DNA from: Erigeron canadensis
Taxonomy: Eukaryota > Streptophyta > Magnoliopsida > Asterales > Asteraceae
Reading direction: 5' to 3'
DNA: 64,000 nt
Assembly: GCF_010389155.1 (NCBI RefSeq)
Contig: NC_057768.1
Span: 46,727,633-46,791,632, forward strand
Below, in pieces: positions 35,545-48,482 of this stretch. How positions within the stretch are numbered: the stretch's first letter is position 1; each line of letters opens with the position of its first letter. A program made the position numbers and the translations under genes. Under the pieces are notes generated by a model. It saw nothing but the letters and a program-made list of their open reading frames with translations. It made no database searches and was not told where the DNA came from.

Positions 35545-35881
35545 ATGGAATTGGCAGATAGGGTTGTTGGATTTGTTTTAGCGAGCATCAGCGTGACCAT
35601 TTTCACATATTACACCTTTTGGGTTATTATATTGGTTAGTTATGCTCTTCACTTAATTTAATATCTTATATAATATTAATCAATTTTCTTGTGACTTGAC
35701 CATCAACTAAATTTCCATGATTTTTCAGCCCTTTGTTGACAAAGACCATTTTGTACACAATTACTTCTTACCTCAAGAATTTGCAATCTTGCTACCTGTT
35801 TATGCGGGAGTCGTTCTCATTTGCTTCTTGTCCGTGTTTATTGGGTATGTGATGCTTAAATCCAAGAAGAAGAAAGCCTAG
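35545..35881 (+). CDS. DPM2: Dolichol-phosphate mannosyltransferase subunit DPM2
   Basis: Two exons, 35545-35634 and 35729-35881, join in phase to 80 residues, the usual DPM2 length. It begins MELADRVVGFVLASISV and has two membrane segments, about residues 8-30 (GFVLASISVTIFTYYTFWVI) and 48-72 (FAILLPVYAGVVLICFLSVF), with the conserved PFVDKDHF and YFLPQEFA between them. The tail KSKKKKA is a lysine-rich ER-retention-type end. DPM2 is a small ER membrane subunit that helps dolichol-phosphate mannose synthase, supplying mannose for N-glycans and GPI anchors. The splice is TTG|GTTAGT / TTTCAG|CCC. Confidence 0.93.
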
Positions 35882-38677
35882 CTAATGCAACATCTGCACT
35901 GAAATTTTGAGGTATCTTAGGATCCCTTTCTTCTTCTGTTCAATGTGTCACTTTAGTCTATAGTACTCACTGAGCATTATTTGAACTAATGCTATCTGGC
36001 CTTGGTCTTGTATTTGGAAATTCAGTGATAATGAATCGTGTTATATGCTTTATATATAATTCATTTCCATCTCTATTTTTGTTATTTCTTTACAAACTTT
36101 CTATAGGGTTAACAGAATGCTTGATTGTTACACTTGCATCTCAGTTGCTACTTGCTATACATCATACATATTTTTCTAATGACTGCAGTTGACATCTAAA
36201 CACATATAATAAGATATGATCAAGAAAAGGAGCTGACATCTCAGGCACAATACATCGTAAATTTTTTAATCCCTAGGTTTGCTTGTATAAAAATGTCGAA
36301 CACATTAGCACCTTGTACAATATAGCATTAGTTGTAGATATCTGGAACAGGCTCATGTTGTAAGATCTGTTTTTATGGCTGTTTTAGCCCTTTTAAACTG
36401 CACCTTGCACCTACTGGTTCTTTGTAGCTTTTTTATGTGGATGGTTATGGCACAACTAGGTTGAATCTTCAACACTTTTTGCTCTTGTAAACATGTCGAA
36501 ACAAACTTTGTTTGCAATTTAAACCAGGACTGATGGGAAAAGAACCAGTCTGGAAGATGAAATATAATAAAAGACCAAATACTTTTTGTAACAATGTAAT
36601 TGTGAAAAAGTATTTCGATTCTTTCAACTTCGAGTCTACTTTGATGATGGGAAATTTTTTAGCTTGATGTGGTCTGTGATTTAGTTTGACGAGATGATCG
36701 ACTAAGTTCTATCCAAATTTTTGGTAACTCAGTGTAACTGAGACTTGAGAGTACATTAACCTAAGTTCTAGTCAAAGATGTGGTAGCACTGACACAGTGT
36801 AAGCTATCTTTAAGATTACATACTTCTATACTAGACGTAATTGATGATTATATTTGAACGGGCTCCCAAACAAATTTTTGTACCTGTTCCATAAGTTTGC
36901 AAGGTAAAAAAGATGGTAACAAGTGAAAATACACCGACTTTTCTGGGTAGTTTTTTTCTCCAGCAGTTTTTGTTCTTTCAGATTTAGTTGTTGAATACAA
37001 TGGTTACAAAAGTATACGGACTCTTATTTTCTCTGTCCAGATGACATCCTAGCTCGATGAAATAATTTATGTCATTGTTTCCTGTTTGTGTGTTTGGTTC
37101 ATATTTTGGAGGAGTCTGATCAAAGTTATCAACCAAATTTAAATGTAGAGCTATGGAGTTATTCTGGATATATTATTTGGATGGTGGTATTATGTGTGGC
37201 ATTTTAAAAATCTCAGAATCTTTGGTTTCTAAAATATTCGTCAAAAGTTTCTAAAATACACACATATTTCGGGTGAAGGGTCTGTGAAAACGTATATTCG
37301 TATATTAGGCATCTGAACCTGCAAGCTCAAAGTGACTGGGGAACTGTTTTGAGTAATATGAACAGGTGAAGGGCACGTGAAATAGTTTTACCTTTAAACT
37401 TGAGATTTGACATCTTCTGAATTTCATGATAACACAATTGAGATTTTGAACCCCCTATAACATCTTTCTATCTTCTCAAAGGCACATATCAAACTTGCCT
37501 AAAACTATATTGTTGGAAAATGGACAGGCTTATAATTTACACTGAAGATTTCACAAACTAATAATGTTTAAGTGATAACTGATAACACAATTGTGTATAC
37601 AAACATCTTTCTATCTTCTCAAAGGCACATTTCAAACTTGAAACACTTAAACACTAGTTAATTTAGAACCGACACCGAGGGAACAAGAAGTTCCCCTTAA
37701 TAACAGAGCAATCTGCTGTTCAAAAAAAAAAAAAGAACAGAGCAATCTTGTTATTACGTCTTTCCGAGTCACCTCTCATGAGTTTCAGGTTGAGAACCGA
37801 CCAATATTCAAATTTTTCCAGAAACAATTATTGGATTGAAGCTACTACAGTTGAAAGTGTCGGTACAATCACGTGTCCTCATTCAATGCATACTCAATTT
37901 GTAAAGACAATGAGTCGCCATCTTCAAATGATCAAAGTAAATTTTTGCATAAAGGAGGCTGTAACTTTTCTGTCTTGGTATTTTGAATGCTTTGATGATA
38001 TTGGTGGGTGTCATGATCTACATATTTTAAAGAAGAAAACATCTACATTCTACACACACTTATCTCATGTAAAAAGTTAAAATTACTACAGTACAAATCG
38101 GAAATGATAGTAAACAAAAATATATGAGTTTTCTATCTCAAATGCAGACCAATAATATCATGATGGGGAATTGGGAAAGGGAGTTTATATGGATATGGTT
38201 CCAAAAGTTTGCTTATTGGCAACACCACAAGCAGTGAATATGAGCCAGAAACAGATGAATTCAACCACATAATCTATCACCAGCTCTCTGAATAAGCTTA
38301 ACCACAAAAAACTAGCCTAGTAATGAAACAAACAACCTTTTTGCAACGTATAAAAACTAAACGAGTCTTCAATCACGGTGTGGAGATTTAAGCTTCTTCG
38401 TCGACAAAAACCACCCTAAAAGGATCACATGTGAACCTAGAGAAGAAATGAGAATGATAAATAACATAACACACAGAGTATGTAAAATTCTAAAACAGAA
38501 CTAATGACCAAAATGGCTTTAAGTTAACCTTAAACTGTTTATTGCAGATGAAAATAAAATCAATCTAATTAAGACTGTTTGACATGGTCTAGAGTACTGT
38601 TCAATTTGTTTAGATAACTTAAAAACAAAAAACAATACTAAAAAACATACCTGCTGGAAAGAGCAAAAAGTAAAACT
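35882..38677. other. Spacer between DPM2 and the calmodulin-like gene
   Basis: 3' untranslated sequence of DPM2, then non-coding sequence. A string atctttctatcttctcaaag with ggcacat occurs twice (37461 and 37604). cagagcaatct also recurs around an A12 run (37705 and 37738). No supported gene. Confidence 0.45.
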
Positions 38678-39172
38678 TCAAGAAAAGGAATTATCAAAAG
38701 CAGCAGAAGTGATCGCGCGACAAAACTCCTGGAAATTAATCCGACCATCACCATCAGTGTCGGCTTCCTTAATCATCCCAGTGAGTTCCTCAGCAGTCAA
38801 CGCATGTCCGAGTTTAGCCATAGAATGAGCCAACTCAGCTGCAGTAATATAACCATTCCCATCACGATCAAACATCTTAAACAGCTGTTTCAGTTGATCA
38901 TCCGTGTAAGGCGACTTAGCTGGCAAAAGCTCGGGTGCAACCAATGCAACAAACTCAGAAAACTCGATCAGCCCGTTGCTATTCGTATCAGCCTTTTGTA
39001 TCAATGCATCAAGCTGGTCAGGGCTCGGTGTGAGACCTAATGATCGTAATAATGAACCTAGTTCGAGTTGTGTTAGGCTGCCGTCGTTGTTTCTGTCGAA
39101 AGATCTGAAGATTTCTCGTAACTCGGACAGTTGTTCGTCGTCGAGTTTCACGGTTTCTTGCTCACTGCTCAT
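38678..39172 (-). CDS. Calmodulin-like protein with four EF hands (CML15/16/18-like)
   Basis: Intronless, 164 residues. Four canonical 12-residue calcium loops are visible: DRNNDGSLTQLE (26-37), DTNSNGLIEFSE (62-73), DRDGNGYITAAE (102-113) and DTDGDGRINFQE (138-149). All start with Asp, have Gly at position 6 and end with Glu, so all four should bind calcium. The linker region VALVAPELLPAKSPYTDDQL is characteristic of the plant CML15/16/18 branch. There is no signal, membrane segment or N-terminal myristoylation glycine, so it is probably a cytosolic or nuclear calcium sensor. The 3' side carries CAG|GTATGT (about 38652), a possible 3'-UTR intron donor. Confidence 0.93.
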   Translation of the reverse strand: MSSEQETVKLDDEQLSELREIFRSFDRNNDGSLTQLELGSLLRSLGLTPSPDQLDALIQKADTNSNGLIEFSEFVALVAPELLPAKSPYTDDQLKQLFKMFDRDGNGYITAAELAHSMAKLGHALTAEELTGMIKEADTDGDGRINFQEFCRAITSAAFDNSFS

Positions 39173-40485
39173 GTCTTATAATTTATCCTTATATATATGT
39201 GTTTTGTATGGAAATTATTAAGGAATGTTTTTTGTGGTTTTTAAAAATTCGTGGGGAAGAAATAATATATATGATAGAGGAGGATTTGAAGAGGAGATTA
39301 ATAGATAAAAATGAGAGGGTGGATTGATGATGATCCAACAAACATTCGAAAAAGCAATTATTGTTGTTATTAATATTTAATCAATTTAGTGAAATTTTAA
39401 CGAAAATTGAGATGAGTTGTATTGTATTGTGTCTGAAAAATGGATTTTGGAGATGGTAGTTTTTGAACCTTCTCCACATTTAACGGATCCATCGAATTGT
39501 GGACAGAGGACCATTGACGCATTTTATCAAAATTTATCTATATTTTCTAATAATTAATATTAATATGGTGAAATAGTTATGGGTTTCCATTTATAAATAA
39601 CCAAGTGTGTGTGGCTTAAATGGTAAGAATTTCATATAGCTGAGCTATATCTCTTTGATATTGTGTATAGATCTTTTTCCTTTTTACAGACACGATAATT
39701 CAATCTTATCCTTAGTATTACGATTTTTTTTTTTTTGAGATAATACATTCATTTTAGCATAAACCAAAAATTTGTTACAGTGATATATTAATTTCTAGCT
39801 TATTTCTAACATCAATTTATCACTAACTTATACTTACATATACGATGATACGTTATTATTGCTTTTCAACATAGATTTATTTTTGAGTTGAAAAATTAAG
39901 TTTGGAATATTATCTTGTAACTAAGGATAAAAGTAATAGAATTGAATTAATAATGTACACTAGTAAAGACAAAAATGGGGCGCCAATCGCGTGAAGCCTC
40001 GCACGTCTTTTGGACTTTTGGAGCTGGACTCTTTCAAGACCGCTTTTCTGATAATAATTAAAATAAAATAAGAAAACGTCATCAACCTTGGTTGGGCTCA
40101 GATCGCCTGCATCGCCTATAAACTTCCATCACCTAGACCTGCATGTCACTGCCACCCCATTAACCAACAACAAATATAGTTTATGGTTATGGTTATCACA
40201 CTGTCTTTGACTATATGTAAAGAAAATGGAGTAACTTTCAATACGGTCTTCTATGGATTAATGGTCCTAATACCGTATTCAACAATATATAAGAGAAGTT
40301 AAGATTTAGACAATTTTACTTTTACCAAAGATAGAGATGCTATTTTCAGGTTCTATCAAAGGTAGAAAAAGACTTTCAGCCTTATTAGGCATGGATCAAA
40401 TCTATACCTCTGTCTCTAAAATTAAAGGCTCCAATCACTGACACAATCTAGTTGGTTATCACATACCAATTATGTCAAAAGTGAA

Positions 40486-40575
40486 ATTTGATAGCATGTT
40501 TACACTTCACACCACTTTCTCTTTCAATCAATTTGATAGCATGTTTACACTTCACACCACTTTCTCTTTCAATCA
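40486..40575. repeat. Perfect 45-bp tandem duplication
   Basis: Two identical 45-bp units, 40486-40530 and 40531-40575, each starting atttgatagcatgtttacac and ending ctttcaatca. Identity suggests a recent event. Confidence 0.95.
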
Positions 40576-40580
40576 ATTTT

Positions 40581-40865
40581 ATCAATGTTTTTGGGCGCCC
40601 TTGGATGCCCTTGGATATTCTTTGCGCTTGAAGTTTGTTCAAAACTAAAGATTTTTTGATGCATGCTCTTACCCAAGGGCATGCCCTTAGGTGCCCTTAC
40701 TTATATTTTTTTTTTGTTTTTAGTGGAGTTAAAGGATATGTAAGGATGTTTGTATGGTTGGAGGTAAAATTATAGGATTTTAAGGATTTATAAGGATGTG
40801 TAAGGATTTGTAAGGATATGATGTGTCAGCTCAAGGACACCCTTAAGCGTCCTTAACATTGGAGA
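40581..40865. mobile_element. Probable MITE with ggatgcccttgg-type termini
   Basis: The left end (caatgtttttgggcgccctt) is loosely inverse to the right end (cccttaagcgtccttaacat). The interior has repeated aaggatttgtaagg / aaggatttataagg units near the right end. There is no coding capacity, and the boundaries are approximate. Confidence 0.45.
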
Positions 40866-41654
40866 TAGCCTAACACTTTTAAACAAACACACTAATTAAT
40901 AGGTCTTGTTAATAGCACCTCTTTATTTCTCTTATCATTTTATTTCATACACATATAAATACATATACATGTCTCTTTATCGATCGATGAACTAAACTAA
41001 AGAAGACGTGTTAATGACATCTTTAAAGTTTAAACTAAAGAGACTGATGAAGCAACCAGATTACTAGAATCATCTTTGACACCGGTCTTAGTAACTAATA
41101 AGTGATGAAGACACTTGTCATGATAACTAAGAAGATAACGAATGAGAAAAATTGTAAAATAAGTGTGTGTGTGTAGCATATGAATTAAACATATTTTTAG
41201 ATATAAAAGATTGAATTCATGTATAATGCTCGGTTCAAGATGATTTAGAGTTTTAGACACTAAAATTAATGTGAGCATATAAAAATCGTTGATAGCTTCA
41301 CATCTTATCTTATCTTAGTACTATCTTACGGTTTACCTTATGATATAATAATTTAGTACGAGTAATATACGGTATTTGAAAACAAAAGATCATAGAGAAT
41401 ATGTGTTGTAGGGAAGTACACATAAAAATAGTATGGTCCGGCCCCGGGGCACCTGCCAAATGCAGTTGGCTGCCGTCCCTGCGAATTTAAGACTTAATGT
41501 TCCACACGGTCTTTTGAATTACTACAAAAATAGGCCCTGAATTATTGACTTCTACTTACTTTGACTTTGACAACCGAATTGGTTTGACCAATTGGCATTT
41601 TTGAGTGTCTTGCTATACATTTTATGGACCTTTTAATTTTTATTTTTTTTTTGA

Positions 41655-41845
41655 ATTGCGATATCGGAAAAACCTCACCGTATAATGGTGAAGCCTTGCA
41701 CGTACTCTAAACAACAAGATGTTGACCATGGACCGTTACAAGTATTCAAAGGGAAAACCCCAAGATTTTGTTATTCATAAAGATCAAACACAAGACTTTG
41801 AGTAAAACCGGGAATGCCTCTCACCAGCTGGGCTGACGTTCATGG
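41655..41845 (-). mobile_element. tRNA-derived SINE fragment
   Basis: On the minus strand it has an A-box-like cagcccagctggtgagaggc, a degenerate B box (cttgtgtttgatct), and the 3' body gagtacgtgcaaggcttcac followed by cattatacggtgagg. It is related to the copies at 49610, 50196 and 25555. Confidence 0.6.
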
Positions 41846-43435
41846 GCAACCTTTTAATAGATAACATTCTTGCTATTGTGATGACAAGTCTTTTGCCAAC
41901 CCTAAAAGTACTTGGAAACAATCATGTTAGGTTAGCCATAAAGGTAAGTAAAGCGGTTTCCTATCTATAAATTCCCAATCATGCAAAATTAAAATATAAA
42001 GAAAATCCCAATCATGCAACAACCCCATATGATTAAGAAGAACACAAGTACTTGATTCTATTAGATAGCATTAAATTAAAGACATTTCCAAAAGGAAATG
42101 GTAAATGGACTACTGATCTATATGTTACCTATCTTCAAACGTTTGGTCTCAAAACAAGCAGGGTATTTTAGGTTAAGCCAACACCTTTTTATCCATTTCT
42201 CCAAAATTAATATTGCAAACGTGTAATTCAAATAACAAAAACCAAATTATTTATTAAAAAAATAAAAATTTGTTAAAAATAGATCAAACTATAGCAAATT
42301 ACCCCCAATCGACCCATTTCAATGAAAATGCATTAATTATCACCTCTACTTCATTTGCTATATTGTAGGGTTCAAGTATTGATACACATTTCAGCAGCAA
42401 AACATTGGATATCACAAGAGCATACAAGACAAGATGAGTAATGCAAATAGCAGAGGAGATTGATTTCATTGTCAATGGTAACAGTAATTTACAATAACAT
42501 TTACACATAAAAGCCCTTCAATCTATTAGATCTTTCAATGAGATCGATATCTCTCTGACCACATAATTGTTTTCAGCTCTATCCAATAAATAAATATATT
42601 ATATATGAACTCAAAAGCTTGGAAATCTTCTTTCACTCACTGACCTTTATTTCCTGCACCATAAGGCTGAATCTGTTCAAGACAAACAACTTTTTGAGAG
42701 ATGCATGGATTACTCATGACGGGATATCAAAAAAGAAGAAGAAAAACACTTCAGAATAAATCTCTTGATTGTATGATAAATAAGATATATTATCAAAACA
42801 AACTCAGGATTATAAATATGATTGTCTTTACTGGACACAGGAGTGACAGGGCACACTGCAAGTAGATAACATTTGGTCTGGTCAACTAAATCTATCAACA
42901 GTTTTGACCTGAAACGCATGGTAAGTTTGACCTATAACTCAAAATTTACCCATGTCCGATTAACCACCATGAAGGCACAAAAGATTGCATGGGTAAAGAT
43001 AAAGGTGAATTGGTAGATTTAAAAAAAATGGGCATAAGGGTTATGATCAAAAATGGTAAACTTGAGTAGGCGTTGAAATAGGCCTTCCTAATTGGCTGGA
43101 CTGGATATCAAACAATTCTCTTCTGTATTAAGCTTCATAAATACTTAATGTGTTGCTAAATACTACAATAATCAAACTTACTTTTACAAAACAAAATGGG
43201 GACTTAAAAAATTTTAATTACACCTATGGGTGACTTTAATAGAATCTGTCCCATTCAGCCAGTTGAAACATTTTCATTTAAAATACACCTTTGGGTAACT
43301 TCCATACATTGTCGTCTGGCCCGTTAGACAACACATTAAAAGTTTTAAACTAAATGACGCATTTAACCATAAATGGGTCTATATTGTCACCTCTTACTTA
43401 TTAGCTTATTTTCTTTGGGCAATCCATATACCTGA

Positions 43436-46400
43436 TCATTGGTCCAAAAGAGGACTTCCTTCTTTAGCAAGAATAAAGAGACCACCATCCCCTCTAGATA
43501 TCCTCAAATCCTTATCAAGGTATGTGATTAGAAGCCAAGAACTTGAACGTTCCCCAGGAATGGGAACCTTAAGAGGAGCTTGACCCGATATTAGGCCTGA
43601 TAGATTTGCCACAATCTCTTGCAAAGGGTTGAGGGACTGCTGTACAGCTGATAAACTGATATTTTGACCAAAAAGATCAATACTCTCTGGTAAGCTTACA
43701 TTTGACTTTATTTTTGGAGGCTGAAAAGTCCCTTCTTTAAATTGCACCTGAAAGTTCTCAATAAGGCAATTCAATAAATTAAATTTTAAAGAACCAACGT
43801 TAATAAGTTTATAAAAATAGTGCACTAAGTTCGAATGTCTAATTTAGTCTTCAAAAGTGACAATTGCTCAAGTCATGTGGACCAAAAATCAAAAATGACA
43901 ATAAGAGGTCTACTTAATAGAAAATTTACATGAATTTAAAACTATACAGCTTGAATAATAATCTAACTTTCATAACAGAAACAATTTAGTATAGGTTAAA
44001 AACAAGTAGACTTAAGACCCATTATTGTAGCCAGCTTTAACTTTTATAATTTTTTATGCATATTTAGTTATGAATACTAAATTACTAATTTTGGAAATGC
44101 ATTTTTTATAATCGTATTTACAAAACCTAAAAATGAACCCAACCCAAAACTGATTGACCTAAACCATCTGTACCCGTTACCTAAGCTGCCCATTTTGCCA
44201 CCTCTAATTGCAACACAATACAGTTAAAAGTAAATACATAAATGTTACAAACTTACAATCTCAATCTGAAGTGTAAAAGAAAAGGAAGAGCATACCTGTA
44301 TTCTTGAGGGACTTCGGACTTCAAAGTTTGCAGATGCAGTGGACGTAAAAGTAGCAACAGGGCTAGATAATGTAATGGAATTATCTATGGTAAGGGTACT
44401 GGTAAATATTTCTTGGCAAATCTTGTCGACCTTCAACAATGGAGTTGTGCCCAGAGCCAGCAGCGGTACTAGCTCGGAAAATGCAGTATACCTGACAGAT
44501 TCAAAGTCATGATTAACTAACGTGCAATACATATTGCAAAATAAAGCTGAATAGAAATCAATAAACTGAGACGATACTCCCCCCCCCCCCCCCTTTATGC
44601 AGAAGACCATATGTGGCGAAAGAAACCCGTTGTACGGTTTGGGTAACAAGTAACAATCAGCAACTGTTTAGGGCATTTCAATCTAGTTTTGTTAACCCAC
44701 CAATATTTATTTGTCCTTGATTTAGTTTCATAAATTATGACTCCGTAATATACCAATTCTCACTTGTTTTGTGCATACTCTTTGGTATCAAAACAAGTTG
44801 GTCTACATTCTAGAGAGCACCAGATATCTCAATACGTATTTTAAGCATTGCCTGGGTGAGGGACCATGAAGACACAGAGTTTGCCAAGTTATTTTCATTG
44901 ATTTAAAAATGGTATAATTCCACATCCATGATGTTTGTTTTTTAAATAGTACAGGTCAATCCAATCATAAAACGTATTCAAGATTATAGGAACTATTGCA
45001 CCATAAGTTCTTAAAAAACTCTAGTTTGCATACCATTTGTATTCTAAAAATATAGTTCAGATAAGAGAAAGCTTAACTCAAAGTTCTACCATAACCACTC
45101 ACACTGATGGATATCCATAACTTTTAAAAAAATTGAAAATACAAGATGAAAAGAGCATGATGATTCAGATTGAATCAAAGCTATGCTTTTCTCTAGCTAT
45201 AATGTTTGTTAAAGATCAAGGTCCTGAGACAAAAAAGTTAAGTTAGGTTTATATTCCATCCATGAAGGTTCTTAAGATATATGCAGCAGTACTTATTTTT
45301 AGTTCACCCTAAAACAAGTCCATATTTTGGGGCTAGATGCCATTCTGATATTACTTCTTCACAGTGGTGATTCATATTAATATTTCTCTCTAACTATTAA
45401 TTATATAAGCTTAATACGAGGGGGGCAAAAAGTTAAGTTAAGAGTTATACTTGCTTCAAGAAGGTTCCCTAGATATATGAAACCAACTTTTTGGCTTAGC
45501 CTAAAACAGGCGCAAGTACGCAACGTGTTTTGGGGTTCTAAAAGAGATAATACTTATCAACCAATTAGTGACCAAAAATAGTAAATTAGTAATAGCATTG
45601 ATTTTCAATTCTCGAGATTAACATGTTTGCTTCCGTTCATGAAAGATGTTTTATGTAAGGTTGAACTTTTTCCCTAAGCCGTGTGCCCGTGTGTAGTCAA
45701 GCATTACATTTATGTAGGCCATGGAAAGCAATTAAGATGAAATACATTACAAATAAGAACCAAAATTGATAATTCAACAGAAGCTAAACAAATAACAATA
45801 TATCATGATATCACAAACCTCAAGGCCACAAACAAATACAAGCTTTGACATCTCGTTTCATATTGTGTATAAACTATAACTGGAAGCCCCTTACAAATCC
45901 TAGGTCATGGTTTCTAACAACTTTCAACCAGGTTTTAAGTTGATTTGCAAGTTACGGAGTATTGAATTCGTCTACTACTTTGGGCCTCTTTTTTGATTTC
46001 GAATGTCTAATAGATAAAGCAATTTATGAGACTGAAACACTTGATTACACTTTAAATGACTTTTAAACCAGTCGACTCTTTTTTTTTAGTAATATATTTT
46101 AGGATTTTTCCTATTTGGGCCGTTGTCAATCCCATTCCTTTCCTAGTGTAGTACAGCCATACAGGTCAATCTTCATGCCCTCGTAGGCTCTTACATGTAT
46201 GTACATTCAACCACAAAATAAGCTTACACATGTAACTTTTTTGTTGGCCTAGTTTTTTAGTCGATGATCTGCAAGCTTCAACCATCATGTTCCTATAACA
46301 AATTTTGTGCTGGAAGACAATGGTCTACGTTCAACACTATATATCTCAAATGCTAACTCGGGTGCTTCGTGGTTGATAACTTAAGAAGGCAAGAGATTGA

Positions 46401-47433
46401 GGAAAGTGATTTTCATTGGTTAAATTATGGTATAATTACACATTCTGGATAAACATTTGAAAGTTATTCTATTCGACGACTACTAAAAGCATCATTTGAG
46501 TTTACAAAGTATTATGCTCTAGAAGTCAAGATTAATTAAAAGAATCAAACAGTGTGGTTTGGATCATTGGTAAACACGCTCACCTCTGCCAGAGGTTCGA
46601 TTCTTATCCCATGCAAAGGCCGGAGGTCCTTTTCTACCATTTAGGTAGAACCTAAAAGCCTCCTCTCTACCTAGGTAGAGGTAAGGTCTGTCTACATCTT
46701 AAGCTCCAAAATACCCCGTCAAGGTATGGGGGCCCAAAACCCATACTTTCCTTTCCTTTCTTAAATAACTAAAAGAATCACAACATTACAGAATCAACTA
46801 ATATCAAAGAGCTAACAAACAATAGACGGAGTTGTTTACTTACAACAGAACCCAATTGCCATCAAGAAGCTCGACGGCATCAGTAGGTGCAGGAGTCGGG
46901 TTAACCGCCTCCAACTGCGCAACGAGCTCCGTAATCTCAGCCCGTTCCTCAGGCGAAGCCCTGAACCCTAACCCAGTCCCATAAACACTATCCACCAAAC
47001 ACCTCTTTAAGTCTTCAACTTTACCATCATTCTCAACAACTCCAACACCAGGGCTTCCATTACTCGAATACCCATCATTCGATTTCACCGTATCACGTGT
47101 TCCCCATTCATCATCATCTTTTGGGGGATCTGAGGCTGGTAGCTTGGATAACTGTTCGTTTTCGGGTTCGGCCTTTTCGCCCCATTCGTCTGTGATAGTG
47201 GGTTGTTGGATTTTGTCTGATTCTTCATCGTCGTTAAGGGTTTGGTCAGATTGGTTCCATCCTGAAGGTGGGGGTGGTTTGTTTGATGCAAAACGAATGG
47301 ATTTGGGCTTTCTGAAAGATAAAGAAATGGGCCGGAATATGGTGGTGGGTATCGTGGTGGTGGCGGTGGTGGTGGTGGTGGAAGGGTTTTCAAAGATGAG
47401 AGATGGGTTATGGGAGGTGAAGAGGAGAGACAT
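43436..47433 (-). CDS. Plastid-lipid-associated protein, fibrillin (PAP3/FBN2-like)
   Basis: Three exons: 47433-46844, 44491-44296 and 43747-43436, in phase, giving 365 residues (Arabidopsis PAP3 is of similar length). The N-terminus is Ser/Thr-rich (MSLLFTSHNPS, TTTTTATTTIPTT), as in a plastid transit peptide. An acidic linker follows, with repeated DEWG motifs (TDEWGEK, DDDEWGTRD) as in FBN2. The fibrillin domain includes LKRCLVDSVYGTGLGFRASP, NPTPAPT, LLDGNWVLLYTAFSELVPLL, NFEVRSPSRIQV, SLNPLQEIVANLSGL, SSSWLLITYLDKDLRISRGD and GGLFILAKEGSPLLDQ. Fibrillins coat plastoglobules and associate with thylakoids under light and oxidative stress. Intron 1 is 2.35 kb and contains a SINE. Confidence 0.92.
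44579..44593 (+). repeat. C15 homopolymer in fibrillin intron 1
   Basis: Fifteen consecutive C residues in otherwise AT-rich intron sequence. Length may vary or be misread. Confidence 0.8.
46548..46769 (+). mobile_element. SINE in fibrillin intron 1, same family as 6048-6279
   Basis: A-box-like ggatcattggtaaacacgc and B-box-like gaggttcgattc, with body ctaccatttaggtagaa, ggtctgtctacatcttaa and a pyrimidine tail. The direct repeat taaaagaatca flanks it at 46537-46547 and 46770-46780. It is antisense to the host gene, about 75 bases from the exon 1 donor. Confidence 0.82.
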
Positions 47434-47868
47434 GTTTCGTTTTTTTTTTTCTTTTTTTTTGGTTCTGGTTCTTTTCCTGGTTCTGATTCGTGGGTGTATG
47501 TGTCACTTGTGAGTACTACTACTTTACTATCTTGTTTTCCATTTGTCGACATTTTTTCGTACAGAAACGCCAAACATGATAATAGAAAATTCCCAATCGA
47601 ACATTTGTTTTTTAATTTGAGAATAAATTTAAATTATTTTTTTTAACTAATAAACATCAATCAAACTAGTCAGAAACACTTTCGATTTTATCGAAGCTAA
47701 CCGCTTCTCTTTACGGGACTTCTTATTAGGGCGTGAAAGCATTCTATCAGGCTTCTCGCTTACTCTCTATATTTTCAAATATCCAATTAACCATTATAGA
47801 TATTTAGATATAAAGATTAACAACAATGATTTTTATTATATATATATATGTGCTATCATTAGAAAAGA
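47434..47868. other. Fibrillin promoter region
   Basis: Upstream of the minus-strand fibrillin gene. No strong TATA box stands out. It ends in a TA tract next to a TIR element. Confidence 0.4.
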
Positions 47869-47869
47869 T

Positions 47870-48482
47870 AAAATGAGTCAAGCTTATTTTGAGTCTAAAA
47901 AAAGTCAATTGATTTCTTCCATCTCCTCCAATTCCAACCACCTCCTACCACAACCACCATCATTTCCGACCACCACCATGATCATCCGACGACGGCGACC
48001 ATCTCCGGCGAGACTTACACATGTGTAAGTACAACTTATGTACACAACAATAAAGGTTAAAGGTGTAGCCCGTCAATCAATGGCACTATGGCAGGGGCCA
48101 AGGGCGGAGCCCGTCAGTCCATGGCGGAGCCATAACGGCTAAGGGCGGAGCTTGTTAAATAGATCACCCATCAACAGTCACCCCCTATGACCTATCACCC
48201 TCAATAACCTATCACCCCCACCAGCTTTGGTTTATGAATATCCTTAAGGGCGAAGCCCGCTCCGAATCATAATTTTTGACAACCACCACCAACCACCATC
48301 ATCGCCGGAAAGTTAACTTACACATGTGTAAATTATGTATAAGTCTCGCCGGAGATGGTCGCTGTCACCGGAGGATCATGGTGGTGGCCGGAGATGATGA
48401 TGGTGGTGGTGGTCAGAGTAATCTTACACATGTGTAAGTTACATGGACTTTTTTGGACTCAAATTAGCTAGACTTAATTTAC
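47870..48482. mobile_element. TIR element with repeated palindrome acttacacatgtgtaagt (copy 1)
   Basis: The left end (tgagtcaagcttattttgag) and the inverse of the right end (taagtctagctaatttgagt) form imperfect inverted repeats of about 35 bases. Inside lie several copies of the 18-bp palindrome acttacacatgtgtaagt or variants (about 48013, 48314 and 48423), ctccggcgag / ctcgccggag in both orientations, and a gggcgaagcccgctccgaat stretch. There is no coding frame. Copy 2, in the opposite orientation, is split by the solo LTR at 51428-53818. Confidence 0.7.

Larger units (their letters stand above)
39173..43435. other. Repeat-bearing spacer
   Basis: No supported gene. Contains the 45-bp tandem repeat (40486-40575), a probable MITE (40581-40865), a SINE (41655-41845) and AT-rich sequence. 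The part left of 43435 may include 3' untranslated sequence of the fibrillin gene; a possible donor (TCAG|GTATAT) lies just after its stop. Confidence 0.5.

Noticed and set aside
37748..38080. 110-residue plus-strand open frame near the calmodulin-like gene
   Set aside because: No recognisable domain, starts next to an A-rich repeat junction, and shows no splice partners or family similarity.
47085..47573. 162-residue open frame overlapping fibrillin exon 1, and antisense frames there
   Set aside because: The fibrillin frame on the same strand has clear family motifs and joins to its other exons. These are shadows of repetitive Pro/Thr/Asp codons.
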